The notes beneath the pieces are model-generated. The model saw only the letters and a list, made by a program, of their open reading frames with translations. It was not told the DNA's origin and ran no database searches. DNA of 34,729 nucleotides from Treponema sp. (GTDB taxonomy: Bacteria > Spirochaetota > Spirochaetia > Treponematales > Breznakiellaceae), in the NCBI GenBank assembly GCA_031279555.1, contig JAITIK010000020.1, forward strand, positions 1-34,729, given 5' to 3'. Shown here in pieces: positions 8,923 through 19,619 of this stretch. How positions within the stretch are numbered: position 1 is the stretch's first letter; the number at the start of each line of letters is the position of its first letter. The translations under genes and the position numbers were made by a program.

Positions 8923-11118
8923 ATGAAAGTAGGAACAAAATTAATCTCTGTCATTGTCGGACTTAATTTTATTGGCATCGGCGTGTTAGTCGGCATAACT
9001 GCTAGTCTTTCCCAAAATAAAATTAGCGGTTTGATTAATCAAAACGTCGCTGAAATGGAGGGAAAGTACAGCGGCGTTATCAGCAAGTGGATTGAACCGC
9101 TGATGGGCGGAGTGCGCGTTTTGGCTAAAACTATGGAAGAATACGAGACAATAGACGTCAGCCAGCGCAGGGATTATTTTAATAACGTCTTGAAAAATGT
9201 TGTCTTATCAAATGTTGACGTAATCGGCACATGGTGCGCGTGGGAGCCGAATGCCCTTGATGGTCTTGACGCGGAATACATCAATACCCCCGAGTCGGAC
9301 GGTACGGGGCGCTATATTCCCTATTGGGTATCTGTCAGCGGCGGCGTTCCCAGGGTGTCCCCATTGGAAGGATACGCCGAAACTGGAGTGGGCGATTATT
9401 ATCAAATTCCCTTGAGAACCGGTAGAGAAGCGGTTTTGGAGCCGTATATCTACAATGTCAACGGAACCAACATGTTCATCACAAGTTTGGTGGTTCCCAT
9501 AAAGAAAAACGGACAGGTTGTCGGCGTTGTTGGATATGATGTTACGTTGACCAAAATTCAGGAAATTGTTTCCAAAATAAAGCCGTTCGACGATGGTTTG
9601 GCGGCGTTTTACAGCAACAGCGGCATCGTGTCGGCGCACTTTGACGCTTCTCGCCTCGGCAAACAGATGCAAAGCACGGAGCAGGATATAGCCGGATCCA
9701 AGCTCAACGAACTGGCGTCCGCCATAAGCGCGGGGCGAGCCTTTAATTACAGCACGTATTACGCGCCATTGAAAACCGATATTTACGTGTTTGTCGTTCC
9801 CTTTTCTATAGGAGAGTCCACCGCTCCGTGGGCTTTGAGTTTGAGCGTCTCAAAAGACACCTTTATGGCACCTGTATATGACTTGATTATACCCATCATC
9901 ATAGTGGGCGTACTTACACTTATCGTCATGTCAATCGGAGTCGTCTTTATCAGCCGCATGATAAGCGGTCCCATTACAAAGGTTATGACTGTTCTAAAAA
10001 GCGTTTCCGATGGAGACATGACAAAAACGATTGATGTCAAATCCAATGACGAAATTGGACAGCTCTCCGCGTATCTGAACCAGACGGTGAAAAACGTCGG
10101 GCGGTTGATTAGCGGCATCAAGGGGCAGACCGACATCTTGTTTGAGACAAGCCATAAATTAGCCGCAAATATGAATGAGACTGCGGCGGCTATCAATGAA
10201 GTGACCGCAAATATTCAAAGCGTCAAGAATCAGGCGATCAATCAGTCCGCCAGCGTAACGAAAAGCAACGCCACCATGGACCAAGTCGTTGTCAACATCG
10301 ACAAGCTCAGTTCACATGTAGAGACCCAGGCGAACGCGGTTTCCCAGTCGTCTTCGGCTGTCGAAGAAATGCTTGCCAATATTCAAAGCGTCACCCAGAC
10401 ATTGGTAAAGAACGAGGTGAACGTCAAGGAACTAGCCGCGGCATCTGAAGGCGGACGGGGAGGACTACAGGAGGTCGCCCAAAACATCCATGAGATTACC
10501 CGCGAATCGGAAGGCCTGCTGGAGATAAACGCGGTCATGGAGAACATAGCGAGTCAGACGAACCTGCTTTCGATGAACGCGGCGATTGAGGCCGCCCACG
10601 CGGGAGAAGCGGGAAAGGGTTTCGCCGTAGTCGCCGATGAAATCCGCAAGCTCGCCGAAAATTCAGGAGAACAGTCCAAAACCATATCACAAGTGTTGAA
10701 GAGGATTAAAGACTCTATTGATAAGATAAGCAAATCAACCGAAGCGGTGTTGCTGAAATTCGAAGCCATAAGCGACAGGGTGATTACGGTGGCGAATCAG
10801 GAGTCGGAGGTGAGGAACGCGATGGAAGAACAGGGAGTGGGGAGCAAGAATATACTGGAAGCGATTGGACTGATGAATAATGTAACCCAGGTAGTGAAAA
10901 GCTCTTCAGATGAGATGCTGGAAGGCAGCAAGCAGGTGATTGTGGAAAGCAAAAATCTTGAGAGGGTGACGGAAGAGATAACCGGCAGCGTAAACGAGAT
11001 GGCGGCTGGCGCAGAGCAGATCAACCACTCCGTAGAGCAAGTGAATGAAATAAGCAAGGACAACAAAAATCAAATTGATGTTCTTCTAAAAGAAGTTTCC
11101 AAGTTTAAGGTTGAGTAA
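8923..11118 (+). CDS. Methyl-accepting chemotaxis protein with dCache-like sensor, HAMP and MA signalling domain
   Basis: N-terminal TM, Cache-like [11 protein letters not shown]...[36 protein letters not shown], hairpin tip [33 protein letters not shown]. Start moved from 8854 to 8923 because of the promoter and the AAGAGG RBS. Confidence 0.95.
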   Translation: MKVGTKLISVIVGLNFIGIGVLVGITASLSQNKISGLINQNVAEMEGKYSGVISKWIEPLMGGVRVLAKTMEEYETIDVSQRRDYFNNVLKNVVLSNVDVIGTWCAWEPNALDGLDAEYINTPESDGTGRYIPYWVSVSGGVPRVSPLEGYAETGVGDYYQIPLRTGREAVLEPYIYNVNGTNMFITSLVVPIKKNGQVVGVVGYDVTLTKIQEIVSKIKPFDDGLAAFYSNSGIVSAHFDASRLGKQMQSTEQDIAGSKLNELASAISAGRAFNYSTYYAPLKTDIYVFVVPFSIGESTAPWALSLSVSKDTFMAPVYDLIIPIIIVGVLTLIVMSIGVVFISRMISGPITKVMTVLKSVSDGDMTKTIDVKSNDEIGQLSAYLNQTVKNVGRLISGIKGQTDILFETSHKLAANMNETAAAINEVTANIQSVKNQAINQSASVTKSNATMDQVVVNIDKLSSHVETQANAVSQSSSAVEEMLANIQSVTQTLVKNEVNVKELAAASEGGRGGLQEVAQNIHEITRESEGLLEINAVMENIASQTNLLSMNAAIEAAHAGEAGKGFAVVADEIRKLAENSGEQSKTISQVLKRIKDSIDKISKSTEAVLLKFEAISDRVITVANQESEVRNAMEEQGVGSKNILEAIGLMNNVTQVVKSSSDEMLEGSKQVIVESKNLERVTEEITGSVNEMAAGAEQINHSVEQVNEISKDNKNQIDVLLKEVSKFKVE

Positions 11119-11149
11119 ATCTGGAATGCGCGGGATGCCGCGATAAGGA

Positions 11150-11184
11150 GCCTCGCCCTACAAGGCGCCTTTTTAGGGCGAGGC
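11150..11184. terminator. Hairpin after the MCP, possible terminator
   Basis: GCCTCGCCCTA (11150-11160) / TAGGGCGAGGC (11174-11184); the loop holds AAGGCGCCTT. Only a weak T-tract follows. Confidence 0.55.
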
Positions 11185-11211
11185 GGTTTCTTTCCATGAA
11201 TCGGCGTTGTC

Positions 11212-12218
11212 CTATACATCCAGATCGGCGCTTCTCCGGCAGTAGGACAAATTGTTTGGCGCGACAATATTCACTGCGGCGGGAATGAGTTCCACCGTAA
11301 GATTGGCATCATAAAACACTTCCCCATCCATGTTGATCGCAAGCGGATTTGATGACCGGATCGTAATGATTTTCCTCCGTTTTAAGGTAAAATCCGCAAG
11401 GAGACGGTCATAATGTCCCGTAATATAAGGAACGATCTTTACTAAACCCTCAAAGGCTCCCTTCACCTTTCTAAACAGAAGTATATCCATGAAACCATCG
11501 TCAGGGACAGCGGTAATCGCCTCGCTTTTATCGCCCTCGCAGCAAGGAGCGTTGGCGATGTTGATATTGACGTACGTTCCGCTTGCATCTTTTCCATCAA
11601 TACTGATGGTATATTCCTGATTGCGCGCCTTTTTATTGAACATCGCCTCAACGCCTCCTCAAATATACATGAAATTATATATACAGGCGTTGTTTTTTAT
11701 AAAAGCGGGCCATTTCCGCATCTGATGCCGCCTATACACAGCCTTAAAAAGGGCGGCTGATTCTATTCCTACAATACAGAGGTTCATCGCGTAGTCGCCG
11801 CCGTAGTGGAGGATATCAGTGGCGATAAACGGCACCGCAGCTTGCAGAGGTATATTCCTGAACACATCCCGAATCCCCTCGCCAAAAGCGCTCATAAAAT
11901 CGTCGTTGGTATGTCCATAGGGAACCGCCGCCAATTCAGACTTGGGGAGGCCGATAAGCCCATTAAGGCAATCAAAGAGGATGCCGTCGCCTCCGACCGC
12001 ATAAAGCCGAACGGGAGTTTCCGGTTCCACTTGGGTTATGTACCGCCTAACCGTCCGCATTGCGTCCCGGGGAACTGTGAAACATGAATGGGGCGTTCAA
12101 CTTTGATGTCACCGGCAAAACACGCTTGTACCTCGGCAATAAAGGCGTCTATTTCCGCCTTGCCTCCAAATGAGACAGGATTGATGATAAAGAGATGTTT
12201 ACGCGCGCTTTCGTTCAT
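11212..12218 (-). pseudogene. Diacylglycerol-kinase/lipid-kinase family pseudogene
   Basis: Three minus ORFs join as one DAGK: KHLFIINPVSFGGKAEIDAFIAEV... / MRTVRRYITQ...VGGDGILFDCLNGL... / NKKARNQEYTISIDGKDASGTYVNINIANAP...FMDILLF. A frameshift near 12060 (CCCC, apparently one C short) separates the first two and an in-frame TGA at 11659-11661 the last two. Confidence 0.85.
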
Positions 12219-12308
12219 ATATCCGCATCATCGCTTTCGCCAGTTGGATAGACCGCCTGCTGGAAGCCGGCAGATGAATTTACTTTTTTCATACGCCGCC
12301 TTGAAAAT

Positions 12309-12599
12309 TCATTCGCCAATGACCGCTTGTATCTTTTTAATCAGATTCTTTGCATCAATAGACTTTTTTATATAGCCCATCGCGCCGAGTTTGATGGCTT
12401 GAGAAACGACATCTATATCGGATGCGGAAGACACAAAGATACCGGGCGATACGGCGCACGGAGATTTCTTTTGTGTATATTGAAGAAATTCTATGCCGTT
12501 AATTCCTGGCATCAAAATGTCAAGCGAAATAAGATCAAATTTATATGAGACGAGATGGATGAACTCAGCCTGATCATCAACTACTAAAATACTTTTCAT
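12309..12599 (-). CDS. Short CheY-like receiver with internal deletion
   Basis: MKSILVVDDQAEFIHLVSYKF then directly DLISLDILMPGINGIEFL...FVSSAS...GYIKKS. DD, D, S and K positions are kept, but the usual segment between helix 1 and strand 3 is missing (96 aa). Confidence 0.75.
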   Translation of the reverse strand: MKSILVVDDQAEFIHLVSYKFDLISLDILMPGINGIEFLQYTQKKSPCAVSPGIFVSSASDIDVVSQAIKLGAMGYIKKSIDAKNLIKKIQAVIGE

Positions 12600-12800
12600 A
12601 AGAAACCGCCGTTTTTGAGGGAACCGCCGCCGGCTTTTTCCCTTAAATACAGCGCGCTGTCTCAGGACTCTCAGAACGGCAAATTTTGAAACAGCGGCGT
12701 TGAGCGGTGTTTTAACCTCTTTTTAACCTTCTAATATAAGAAAAATAAAGCTAACTATACGCGCTTGACTTATAAAGAATTAGCAATTCTCTCCTAAAGC

Positions 12801-12840
12801 CTGTTCTAAAACACGAACGCTCGTTTGTGTTTTAGAACAG
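12801..12840. repeat. 40-nt near-perfect palindrome (hairpin-family copy B)
   Basis: CTGTTCTAAAACACGAACG CT CGTTTGTGTTTTAGAACAG; 19-bp stem with one G-T pair. Confidence 0.85.
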
Positions 12841-12862
12841 ACTCAATGGAAATGCATATAAA

Positions 12863-12909
12863 AGAGGCTCTCTCAAACCGCGCAAGGCGGCAGTTTTAGG
12901 AAATACTCT
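12863..12909. repeat. Degenerate inverted repeat (hairpin-family copy E)
   Basis: AGAGGCTCTCTCAAAC ... GTTTTAGGAAATACTCT; same layout as copy A but weak pairing. Confidence 0.4.
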
Positions 12910-13173
12910 AAAACCATCTTATTTCCCAAAATTAGCGACAACCGTTGAGATTTCAAAAAGTCAGGTTTTCAACCGTTTTTTCCAAAACCAATGAAAAACT
13001 GACAAGGCTTTGAAACTGAGATGAGTTTACTATAAAACATAAAATGGATCAACGCCTTGAAAGCAAAAAGGGAAACTGCCGGCGGAAAAGTCCAGCGTTT
13101 GATGCAAGCTGTCATTCCAACGCCGAATGACGCCTGGTTTTCAAGAGCGAAAAGCGGCGGCATGTCATACTCC

Positions 13174-14034
13174 TTAGTCCGTATGAATGCATCCATACGC
13201 CCTCTGAAAATTATCCTCAATTATCGCCATCAAGTCTTCCTTATTTATCGTTTCCTCCCGCAACTGCGCCATTCCCTCCACTATTGCGGGCAAATTTCCC
13301 CAATGGGAAAAAGGCTCTTTTCGAAGAGGTTGGTAAGGAGCGTCGGTCTCGGAAAGAAGCCTGCCCAGAGGGAGGCGCGCGCAGGCGGAACGCGCCGTTT
13401 TATGGTTAAGCAGAAGCGGCGTTCCAAAAGAAAAATAAGCGTTTACCCCGCGGCGCAAAAGGGTTTTCCCATCTTCGTATGTACCCGAATACGAATGCAA
13501 AATAACAGATGGGAGTTTCTTGAGTTGTTTTGAATATGCAAAAACCTTGTTCATAGCCCGCCGCAGGTGCAAAACAAGGGGAAGCCCTTTTGCGGCAGCC
13601 AGATCAAGGTGCGCGTTGAAAAGCTCCTCCTGAACCTTTTCGGTCATGCGGTAATCGACACCGCCTGCGGACCGCCCTTGCGCATTGAAAAGATCAAAAC
13701 CGGTTTCCCCAATCGCATGGAGCCTGTTTTCCGCCGCCAAGTTGTACAGCGTTTCAAGCGAAGTTTCCACTTCATCCGGCTTAACCGCAGGGAGTTGGGG
13801 ATGAACCGCAAAGCACTGTACGATGTTTTTTTTCATTGCGTCCTGCGGAGCAGTTTGCGCAAACTGTTCGTGGAATTCAAATTCCGCTTTGTTCCATGCG
13901 CTTGCGGCGCACGTTATTACGCGCGTTATTGCGCAAGGCAAAAGACAATGTATTTTGCCTGTTTCCGTCATACTAGGGGCGGTGGAAACCATTTGTACAA
14001 GATCAAATATATGGCAATGGGCGTCTGTCAGCAT
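13174..14034 (-). CDS. TatD-family metal-dependent hydrolase
   Basis: MLTDAHCHIFDL, AIGETGFDLF, LPLVLHLRRA, LLSETDAPYQPLR. Confidence 0.88.
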   Translation of the reverse strand: MLTDAHCHIFDLVQMVSTAPSMTETGKIHCLLPCAITRVITCAASAWNKAEFEFHEQFAQTAPQDAMKKNIVQCFAVHPQLPAVKPDEVETSLETLYNLAAENRLHAIGETGFDLFNAQGRSAGGVDYRMTEKVQEELFNAHLDLAAAKGLPLVLHLRRAMNKVFAYSKQLKKLPSVILHSYSGTYEDGKTLLRRGVNAYFSFGTPLLLNHKTARSACARLPLGRLLSETDAPYQPLRKEPFSHWGNLPAIVEGMAQLREETINKEDLMAIIEDNFQRAYGCIHTD

Positions 14035-14984
14035 TATTTTTCCCTTGGCGCAAATCTTTCTTCGGGATTTTCCTTAAAAAAACTTTCAAGAACATTCCGC
14101 ATTGCGGAAAGCTCCGTTTCCCGTCCCAACAGCGTCCGTACATGGTTCGCCCATTTGAGATTGGAGCAAAAATAAGCGAAGAAACGTTGCGCCCGGCTCT
14201 TGTGGAATTCGGGAGGCTGATATTTTGCCAGCATATCAAGAAACCTGACGGCGACCTCTTCAAGATCGATCATGACGGGGAGCGGAAGCCCGCGAGCCTG
14301 CGCGAATACCCACGGTTTCTGTACGGCGAGCCTTCCTATCATAACCGCGTCGCACTCAAAAGAACGCCTGTTCATTTCTTCCGCCGACAGGATGTCCCCA
14401 TTTCCGGCGACCGGTATTCGCAGTTGCTTCCGAAGCATACCGGTATATTCCCAATTTGCCTCCCTCTTGAATTTTTCCCGCGCAATTCGGGGGTGCAGGG
14501 TGATGCGCTCAACGCCCTCGGCTTCAAGCCGTTTGCAAAACGAGACAAGGTGGTCAAAGTCATAAGCAAAACCGATGCGGAGTTTAACGCTTAAACGCCG
14601 TTTTGTGCGTTTCCGTACGCGGGCAATCATACCGCCAGCCTTGTCGATAGAACTCATCCACTGCACTCCGCCGCCCGCTCTGATAATGGGAGGCGCGGAA
14701 CACCCCATATTAATATCAAAACCAGCGCATTCATAGGGTTCCAAAAAGGACGCGGCGTTTGCAAGGTGATCCGCATTTCCGCTGACCAATTGGTACACGA
14801 ACTTTTCCGGCTCAGGAGCGTTGTCCAGGTACCACGACTCGTATCGCCCTCCGCTTATAAGCGCGCCCGCGCTGATCATTTCGGAGAAGTACTCATCGCA
14901 ACCGCCGAAATCGGCGACAAGATATCTCAGCGCCCTGTGGCTTATTTCAGCCATAGGCGCAAGTAAAAACAGTTTTTCCGCCAT
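14034..14984 (-). CDS. tRNA-dihydrouridine synthase (Dus family)
   Basis: LLAPMAEISHRALRYL, GFDINMGCSAPPIIRAGGG, VKLRIGF, RITLHPRIAREKF, VAGNGDILS, DAVMIGRLA. Overlaps tatD start by 1 nt. Confidence 0.92.
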   Translation of the reverse strand: MAEKLFLLAPMAEISHRALRYLVADFGGCDEYFSEMISAGALISGGRYESWYLDNAPEPEKFVYQLVSGNADHLANAASFLEPYECAGFDINMGCSAPPIIRAGGGVQWMSSIDKAGGMIARVRKRTKRRLSVKLRIGFAYDFDHLVSFCKRLEAEGVERITLHPRIAREKFKREANWEYTGMLRKQLRIPVAGNGDILSAEEMNRRSFECDAVMIGRLAVQKPWVFAQARGLPLPVMIDLEEVAVRFLDMLAKYQPPEFHKSRAQRFFAYFCSNLKWANHVRTLLGRETELSAMRNVLESFFKENPEERFAPREK

Positions 14985-15020
14985 AAAAATCCAACCTCAA
15001 AAGTGGTATATTTCATATTT

Positions 15021-15101
15021 GAGACTGTTCCAAACCGCGAACTACATTCGGCGAACATAAGTTCGCCGAACTTAGCTTCGAGTTAGTTTTGGAACACTCT
15101 C
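15021..15101. repeat. Nested inverted repeat (hairpin-family copy C)
   Basis: Outer arms GAGACTGTTCCAAAC / GTTTTGGAACACTCTC; inner perfect TTCGGCGAAC-ATAA-GTTCGCCGAA (15047-15070). Confidence 0.85.
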
Positions 15102-15146
15102 ATTTTCTAAAAAAAAACCGATAGTGAAAAGGTGGTATTTTCCCAC

Positions 15147-15175
15147 TTGACACCGAAACATTTATATTATATAAT
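15147..15175 (+). promoter_or_regulatory. Perfect-consensus sigma70 promoter
   Basis: TTGACA (15147-15152) - 17 nt - TATAAT (15170-15175), upstream of ATG 15198. Confidence 0.8.
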
Positions 15176-15197
15176 AGCCAAAGTAGAGGAGTACCGC

Positions 15198-15632
15198 ATG
15201 ATAGCAAAGAGTGATGTACCCGTCAATGAAAAAGAGCCGGAAGGTCTTAAAGAGGATGGAACTTCATATCGTGTTCTTGTCGTTGATGATTCCATGTTTA
15301 TCGCAAAACAGCTTGGTCAAATCTTCACCTCGGAAGGTTTTGAACTTGCAGGAACTGCTGCGGACGGCGCGCAGGGCGTAGAACGGTACAAGGAAATGTA
15401 TCCTAATATTGATTTGGTTACTATGGATATTACTATGCCGGTTATGGACGGCGTTACCGCTTTGGAAAAAATACTTGAATTTGATAAAAATGCAGTGGTA
15501 ATTATGGTAAGCGCTTTGGGAAAAGAAGATGTGGTTAAGAAATCGTTGCTTATGGGCGCTAAGAGTTACATTGTAAAACCTCTTGACCGAAGGAAAGTGT
15601 TAGAGCGTGTTGTATCGATTCTAAAGCGTTAG
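15198..15632 (+). CDS. CheY-like single-domain response regulator
   Basis: RVLVVDDSMFIAKQLGQIF, DLVTMDITMPVMDG, VIMVSALG, GAKSYIVKPLD. Start at 15198 because the consensus promoter lies inside the longer track ORF. Confidence 0.92.
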   Translation: MIAKSDVPVNEKEPEGLKEDGTSYRVLVVDDSMFIAKQLGQIFTSEGFELAGTAADGAQGVERYKEMYPNIDLVTMDITMPVMDGVTALEKILEFDKNAVVIMVSALGKEDVVKKSLLMGAKSYIVKPLDRRKVLERVVSILKR

Positions 15633-15656
15633 TCATTGTCTCTCTAATCAATAATT

Positions 15657-15690
15657 TGCCGGGGATATTTCCCGGCATATCTCTTTTTCT
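15657..15690 (+). terminator. Rho-independent terminator
   Basis: GCCGGGGATATTTCCCGGC hairpin followed by ATATCTCTTTTTC. Confidence 0.7.
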
Positions 15691-15727
15691 AATTTCTTAG
15701 AAAGTTAGGTGGTTATAATTATTATAT

Positions 15728-16942
15728 ATGCATGCATTTACTATTTCTGATGTTGTTTATTGTGTTCACGCTGATATTCAAACGCCTGATCTTTTTGAGG
15801 GCCTTTGGTCCATCAAAGATGGAGTGTCCCTTAATTCATATATTATAAAAGGCGAGAAAATTGCGCTGGTCGATCTAGTGAAGGATTGGAGCGAAGCGCC
15901 GAGACAGGTTGCGGAGGCTTTAACATCCATTGGTATAGATTTCGCTTCCATTGATTACCTCATCTTAAATCATATTGAACCGGATCACACGGGGTGGCTA
16001 AAAGAATTTCGCGCCTTGAATCCTCATTGTGAAATTCTGTCCACAGACAAGGGTTGCAAGCTGATAAAATCTTTTTATAAGATAGAGGCTGGAGCGCGCG
16101 TCGTGAAAGATGGCGATACGCTTGATTTGGGAAACGGCCAGACGCTTGCCTTTATCGAGGCGCCGAATGTTCATTGGCCCGAAACTATGTTCACGTGGCA
16201 TGAGGCTTCCGGTACGCTTTTTTCTTGCGACGCCTTTGGTTCTTTCGGCGCTCTTGGCGAGCGGGTTTTTGACGATGCGTTTACCGATGAAGAACGCGCC
16301 TTTTTTGAGAGAGAAACGCTCAGATACTATGCGAATATCGTCTCCTCATTCTCGCTTTTTGTGGAAAAAGCACTTCAAAAGACGCGGCATTTGGCAATAA
16401 AATGTGTCGCTCCGAGCCACGGCATCGTATGGCGGAAAAACCCGCAGAAGATCATCGACCTATATAGCGCATACGCTTCGTATGCGAAAGGTCCTGCGGA
16501 AAAAGAAATTACCATTGTCTGGGGTTCCATGTACGGCAACACCAAGGCGGGCCTCGATGCGGTGATACGCGGCATTGAAGCGGAAGGCGCGCCTTATGCC
16601 ATTCACCGCGCGCCTGATGGAGACGCCTCCTATGTGTTGGCCGATGCATGGAAGAGTTCCGCCCTTGTGATCGCCATGCCGACGTACGAATATGCGATGT
16701 TCCCGCCTATAGCGCATATCATCGACCTTTTCAAACGCAAACACCTGTTCGGCAAGACCGTATTGCGCATAGGATCGTTCGGCTGGATCGGCGGCGCTAA
16801 AAAGGAATACGAGGCGGCGATTGAACCCTTAAAATGGAACAACCTTACAAGCTATGAATGGGCGGGCTTCCCCTCTCAGAAAGATATCGTTGCATTGGAA
16901 GAATGCGGCAGGGAATTGGCGCGAAGCGTACGTGAAGCGTGA
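15728..16942 (+). CDS. Flavodiiron protein (FprA-type A flavoprotein)
   Basis: LFEGLWSIKDGVSLNSYIIKGEKIALVD, NHIEPDHTGWL beta-lactamase-like metal site, flavodoxin motif ITIVWGSMYGNTKAGLDAV. Confidence 0.93.
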   Translation: MHAFTISDVVYCVHADIQTPDLFEGLWSIKDGVSLNSYIIKGEKIALVDLVKDWSEAPRQVAEALTSIGIDFASIDYLILNHIEPDHTGWLKEFRALNPHCEILSTDKGCKLIKSFYKIEAGARVVKDGDTLDLGNGQTLAFIEAPNVHWPETMFTWHEASGTLFSCDAFGSFGALGERVFDDAFTDEERAFFERETLRYYANIVSSFSLFVEKALQKTRHLAIKCVAPSHGIVWRKNPQKIIDLYSAYASYAKGPAEKEITIVWGSMYGNTKAGLDAVIRGIEAEGAPYAIHRAPDGDASYVLADAWKSSALVIAMPTYEYAMFPPIAHIIDLFKRKHLFGKTVLRIGSFGWIGGAKKEYEAAIEPLKWNNLTSYEWAGFPSQKDIVALEECGRELARSVREA

Positions 16943-17096
16943 GCGAGCGGCGGCGTAGGCGAGAAATTCATAGATCAAAACGGCGCCGTCTCTTCACCGT
17001 ATGGCGAAGGAAGCCGCTTTCTCCGCGTTAGGCGGATACTTGTTGCGAGCCGCTGACGATACGGCGCATACCTTCCGTGTTGTTGCGGCGTTTCGA

Positions 17097-18353
17097 TTAC
17101 GCTTCTCCCCACAACCGTATCAGTTCTATGACAACTTTGCACGCCGCCGTCATTTCCGGCACGGACGCCCATTCAAGCGTACCGTGCCAGTTGCGTCCGC
17201 CGGTAAAGATGTTGGGTGTGGGAACGCCCATTTCCGTAAGGCGGGAGCCGTCCGTGCCGCCGCGTATGGGTTTGATGCGGACGTCAACGCCGGTATTGGA
17301 GAGAGCTTGCTTGAGCATGTCAAGCGCTTCTGGACGCTCGTCTATTTTTTCTTTCATATTGTGGTACTGATCCGTAATCTCTATGTTGACCGCGCCTTCT
17401 GGAAATTGGGCTTCAACCGCTTTCGCAAAGAATTCCAGCCGTTCAAGCCTTTCCTTCATAACGCCCAAATCAAAATCCCTCACCAAGACATCTAATCGCG
17501 CTCTTTCAGTCGTTCCGTTTATTTCCGAGGCGTAAAAGTAACCGAAATAGCCGTCGGTCGCTTCCGGGCTTTCGGAACGGGGCAACATATTCACGAAATT
17601 CGCCGCCATGACTACGGCGTTCGCCATTTTTCCCCGCGCATAACCCGGATGCATGGACTTTCCCGTAAAAGTGATCACCGCTTCGGCGGCGTTGAAGCAT
17701 TCAACCTCAATCTCACCGAGCGCCCCTCCGTCAAGCGTGTAACACACCGCCGCCCTGCTCTTTTCATAAGGAAAATCCGGCAACCCTTTGCCGGTTTCCT
17801 CGTCAGGGGAAAAGATGATTTCCATGTCTCCATGCGCTATTTCAGAGCGCTGAATCAGGCATTCCACCGCGCCCATTATCTCCGCAATGCCGGCTTTATC
17901 GTCCGCGCCGAGCAGAGTCGTACCGTCCGTGTGAATGATAGACTTGCCTTTCTGCGCGGCAAGATCGGGATCAAGCGCCGGATCAAGGCGGCGGTTGCCA
18001 GCAAGGTATATGACGCCGCCGTCATAGTCTTCCACAAGGCGGGGTTTCACGTCCTTGCCAGACACTTCGTCTGATGTGTCAAGATGCGCCAAAAAGCCTA
18101 CGCATGGGACGTTTTCCTTCCCCGCGCTTGCCGGAAGATGCGCGATCACGTAACACGAATCGGTGAGCGTTACGTCTTGAACGCCGAGCGCTTGCAGTTC
18201 TTCTACAAGCAACTTCGCTAAATCCCATTGCCCCGGCGTAGAAGGCGTTTTTTCAACATGCCGGCAACTCGTCGTCCACACCTGAACATAACGAAGAAAG
18301 CGGGAAACAACGGAAGCGGCGATGATTTTTTCGTCTATTTCTTTAAAGCGCAT
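17097..18353 (-). CDS. pepT: Peptidase T
   Basis: FLAHLDTSDEVSGKDVKP, DGTTLLGADDKAGIAEIMGAVE, FSPDEETGKG, PIRGGTDGSRLTEMGVPTPNIFTGG. Start MRFKEIDEKIIAA taken at 18353. Confidence 0.93.
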   Translation of the reverse strand: MRFKEIDEKIIAASVVSRFLRYVQVWTTSCRHVEKTPSTPGQWDLAKLLVEELQALGVQDVTLTDSCYVIAHLPASAGKENVPCVGFLAHLDTSDEVSGKDVKPRLVEDYDGGVIYLAGNRRLDPALDPDLAAQKGKSIIHTDGTTLLGADDKAGIAEIMGAVECLIQRSEIAHGDMEIIFSPDEETGKGLPDFPYEKSRAAVCYTLDGGALGEIEVECFNAAEAVITFTGKSMHPGYARGKMANAVVMAANFVNMLPRSESPEATDGYFGYFYASEINGTTERARLDVLVRDFDLGVMKERLERLEFFAKAVEAQFPEGAVNIEITDQYHNMKEKIDERPEALDMLKQALSNTGVDVRIKPIRGGTDGSRLTEMGVPTPNIFTGGRNWHGTLEWASVPEMTAACKVVIELIRLWGEA

Positions 18354-18686
18354 GGTGTCAGTATAAGCGACTCTGGGAAATATGTAAAGGAGACGAAGCA
18401 AACGTTTTCCACTATGCCGGCGACATTTTGCAGGTCAGAACTTTTGCGGCAAAGACCGCCATAGGTCGTCTGAGTCTTTCTCGCTCCATTCCACCACATT
18501 CGAGCGGCGCGAAACCCTACGAATTTCAATGCCGCCCAAACGTCGTTCTTGCGCGAAAGGTTCGCCTCGTTCCATACGAAAAGATCGCGTATAGTCTCGC
18601 TTTTCGCCAGCAAAAGAATTAACCCTCGCGTTTAAGGAAGGAGAATAGCGCATGTATGAAACCAACCGTCCATTCTCCAGCCCTAA

Positions 18687-19541
18687 TTATTTTACTATGC
18701 CGTTTTCCACTACAACCGCTTCGGGATCAACCTTGTCGCCATAAACCGGTTCAAGCGTCGCTTTATAAGCCTTGTGGAAGAAATCGGCTTCAAGAACGTT
18801 TGTTATCTCATTGTTGAGCCAATCAAGCAACGCCTTGTTCCCTTTCTGAACTGCGGGAGCGATTGTATCAAGACTGCCGATGGAGTCAACGCCCACACTG
18901 AACCCTGGATTTTGGATCGCCCATGCGAATACAAAGGTGTTGTCATGCGCAAGCGCATCTCCGCGTCCATCTTTGAGCGCGTTCAAAGCCTCGGTGTTCT
19001 GGTCAAACGCAAGCAGCGTGATGTTGGGGTGATTTTTGGTGAAGTACAGTTCCGCTGTGGTGCCTTTGTCAACAATCAGCGTTTTTCCTTCAAGTTGGGA
19101 AATGTCGGTGATCGGCGCCGAATCCGGCGATACGATGCCGAGCGCGACCTTCATATAGGGTTTTGCGAAGTCAACCACCTGACTACGTTCCGGCGTTACC
19201 GTGAAATTAGCGAGAATAATGTCAACCTTATTCGCTTGCAGATACTCAACTCGGCTTGCGGCTTCAACCGGCACAAACTCTACGGCGTCTTCATTTCCAA
19301 ATAGATCCTTGGCAATGCGATGCGCAAAATACACATCATAGCCTTGGTACACGCCTTGTTCGTCTACGTAACCGAATGGAGCTTTATCGGTGAATACGCC
19401 GATGCGGATTATACCCGCCTTCTTGAGCTTCTCAATCCCCGATACGTTGTCATTATTCCCGCGCGCGAAAACGGAAACCGTCATTCCAAATGCCAGCAAC
19501 AATAAAACCAGCTTTTTCATTTTGTCCCTCCTAATGGCCAT
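18687..19541 (-). CDS. Polar amino-acid ABC transporter substrate-binding protein
   Basis: Signal peptide; IIRIGVFTDKAPFGYVDEQGVYQGYDVYFAHRIAKDL; family 3 SBP. RBS AGGAGGG upstream. Confidence 0.92.
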   Translation of the reverse strand: MAIRRDKMKKLVLLLLAFGMTVSVFARGNNDNVSGIEKLKKAGIIRIGVFTDKAPFGYVDEQGVYQGYDVYFAHRIAKDLFGNEDAVEFVPVEAASRVEYLQANKVDIILANFTVTPERSQVVDFAKPYMKVALGIVSPDSAPITDISQLEGKTLIVDKGTTAELYFTKNHPNITLLAFDQNTEALNALKDGRGDALAHDNTFVFAWAIQNPGFSVGVDSIGSLDTIAPAVQKGNKALLDWLNNEITNVLEADFFHKAYKATLEPVYGDKVDPEAVVVENGIVK

Positions 19542-19619
19542 TATATATCAATAGAGTTAAACTCTCTATTTACTATGTTTTATGGCGGCAAACACCGCCT
19601 CGGATGCCTCCCTTCCTTA

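Noticed and set aside
15132-15197. Upstream GTG start of the 15132-15632 ORF
   Set aside because: The perfect TTGACA-N17-TATAAT promoter at 15147-15175 lies inside it, so translation from 15132 is unlikely.
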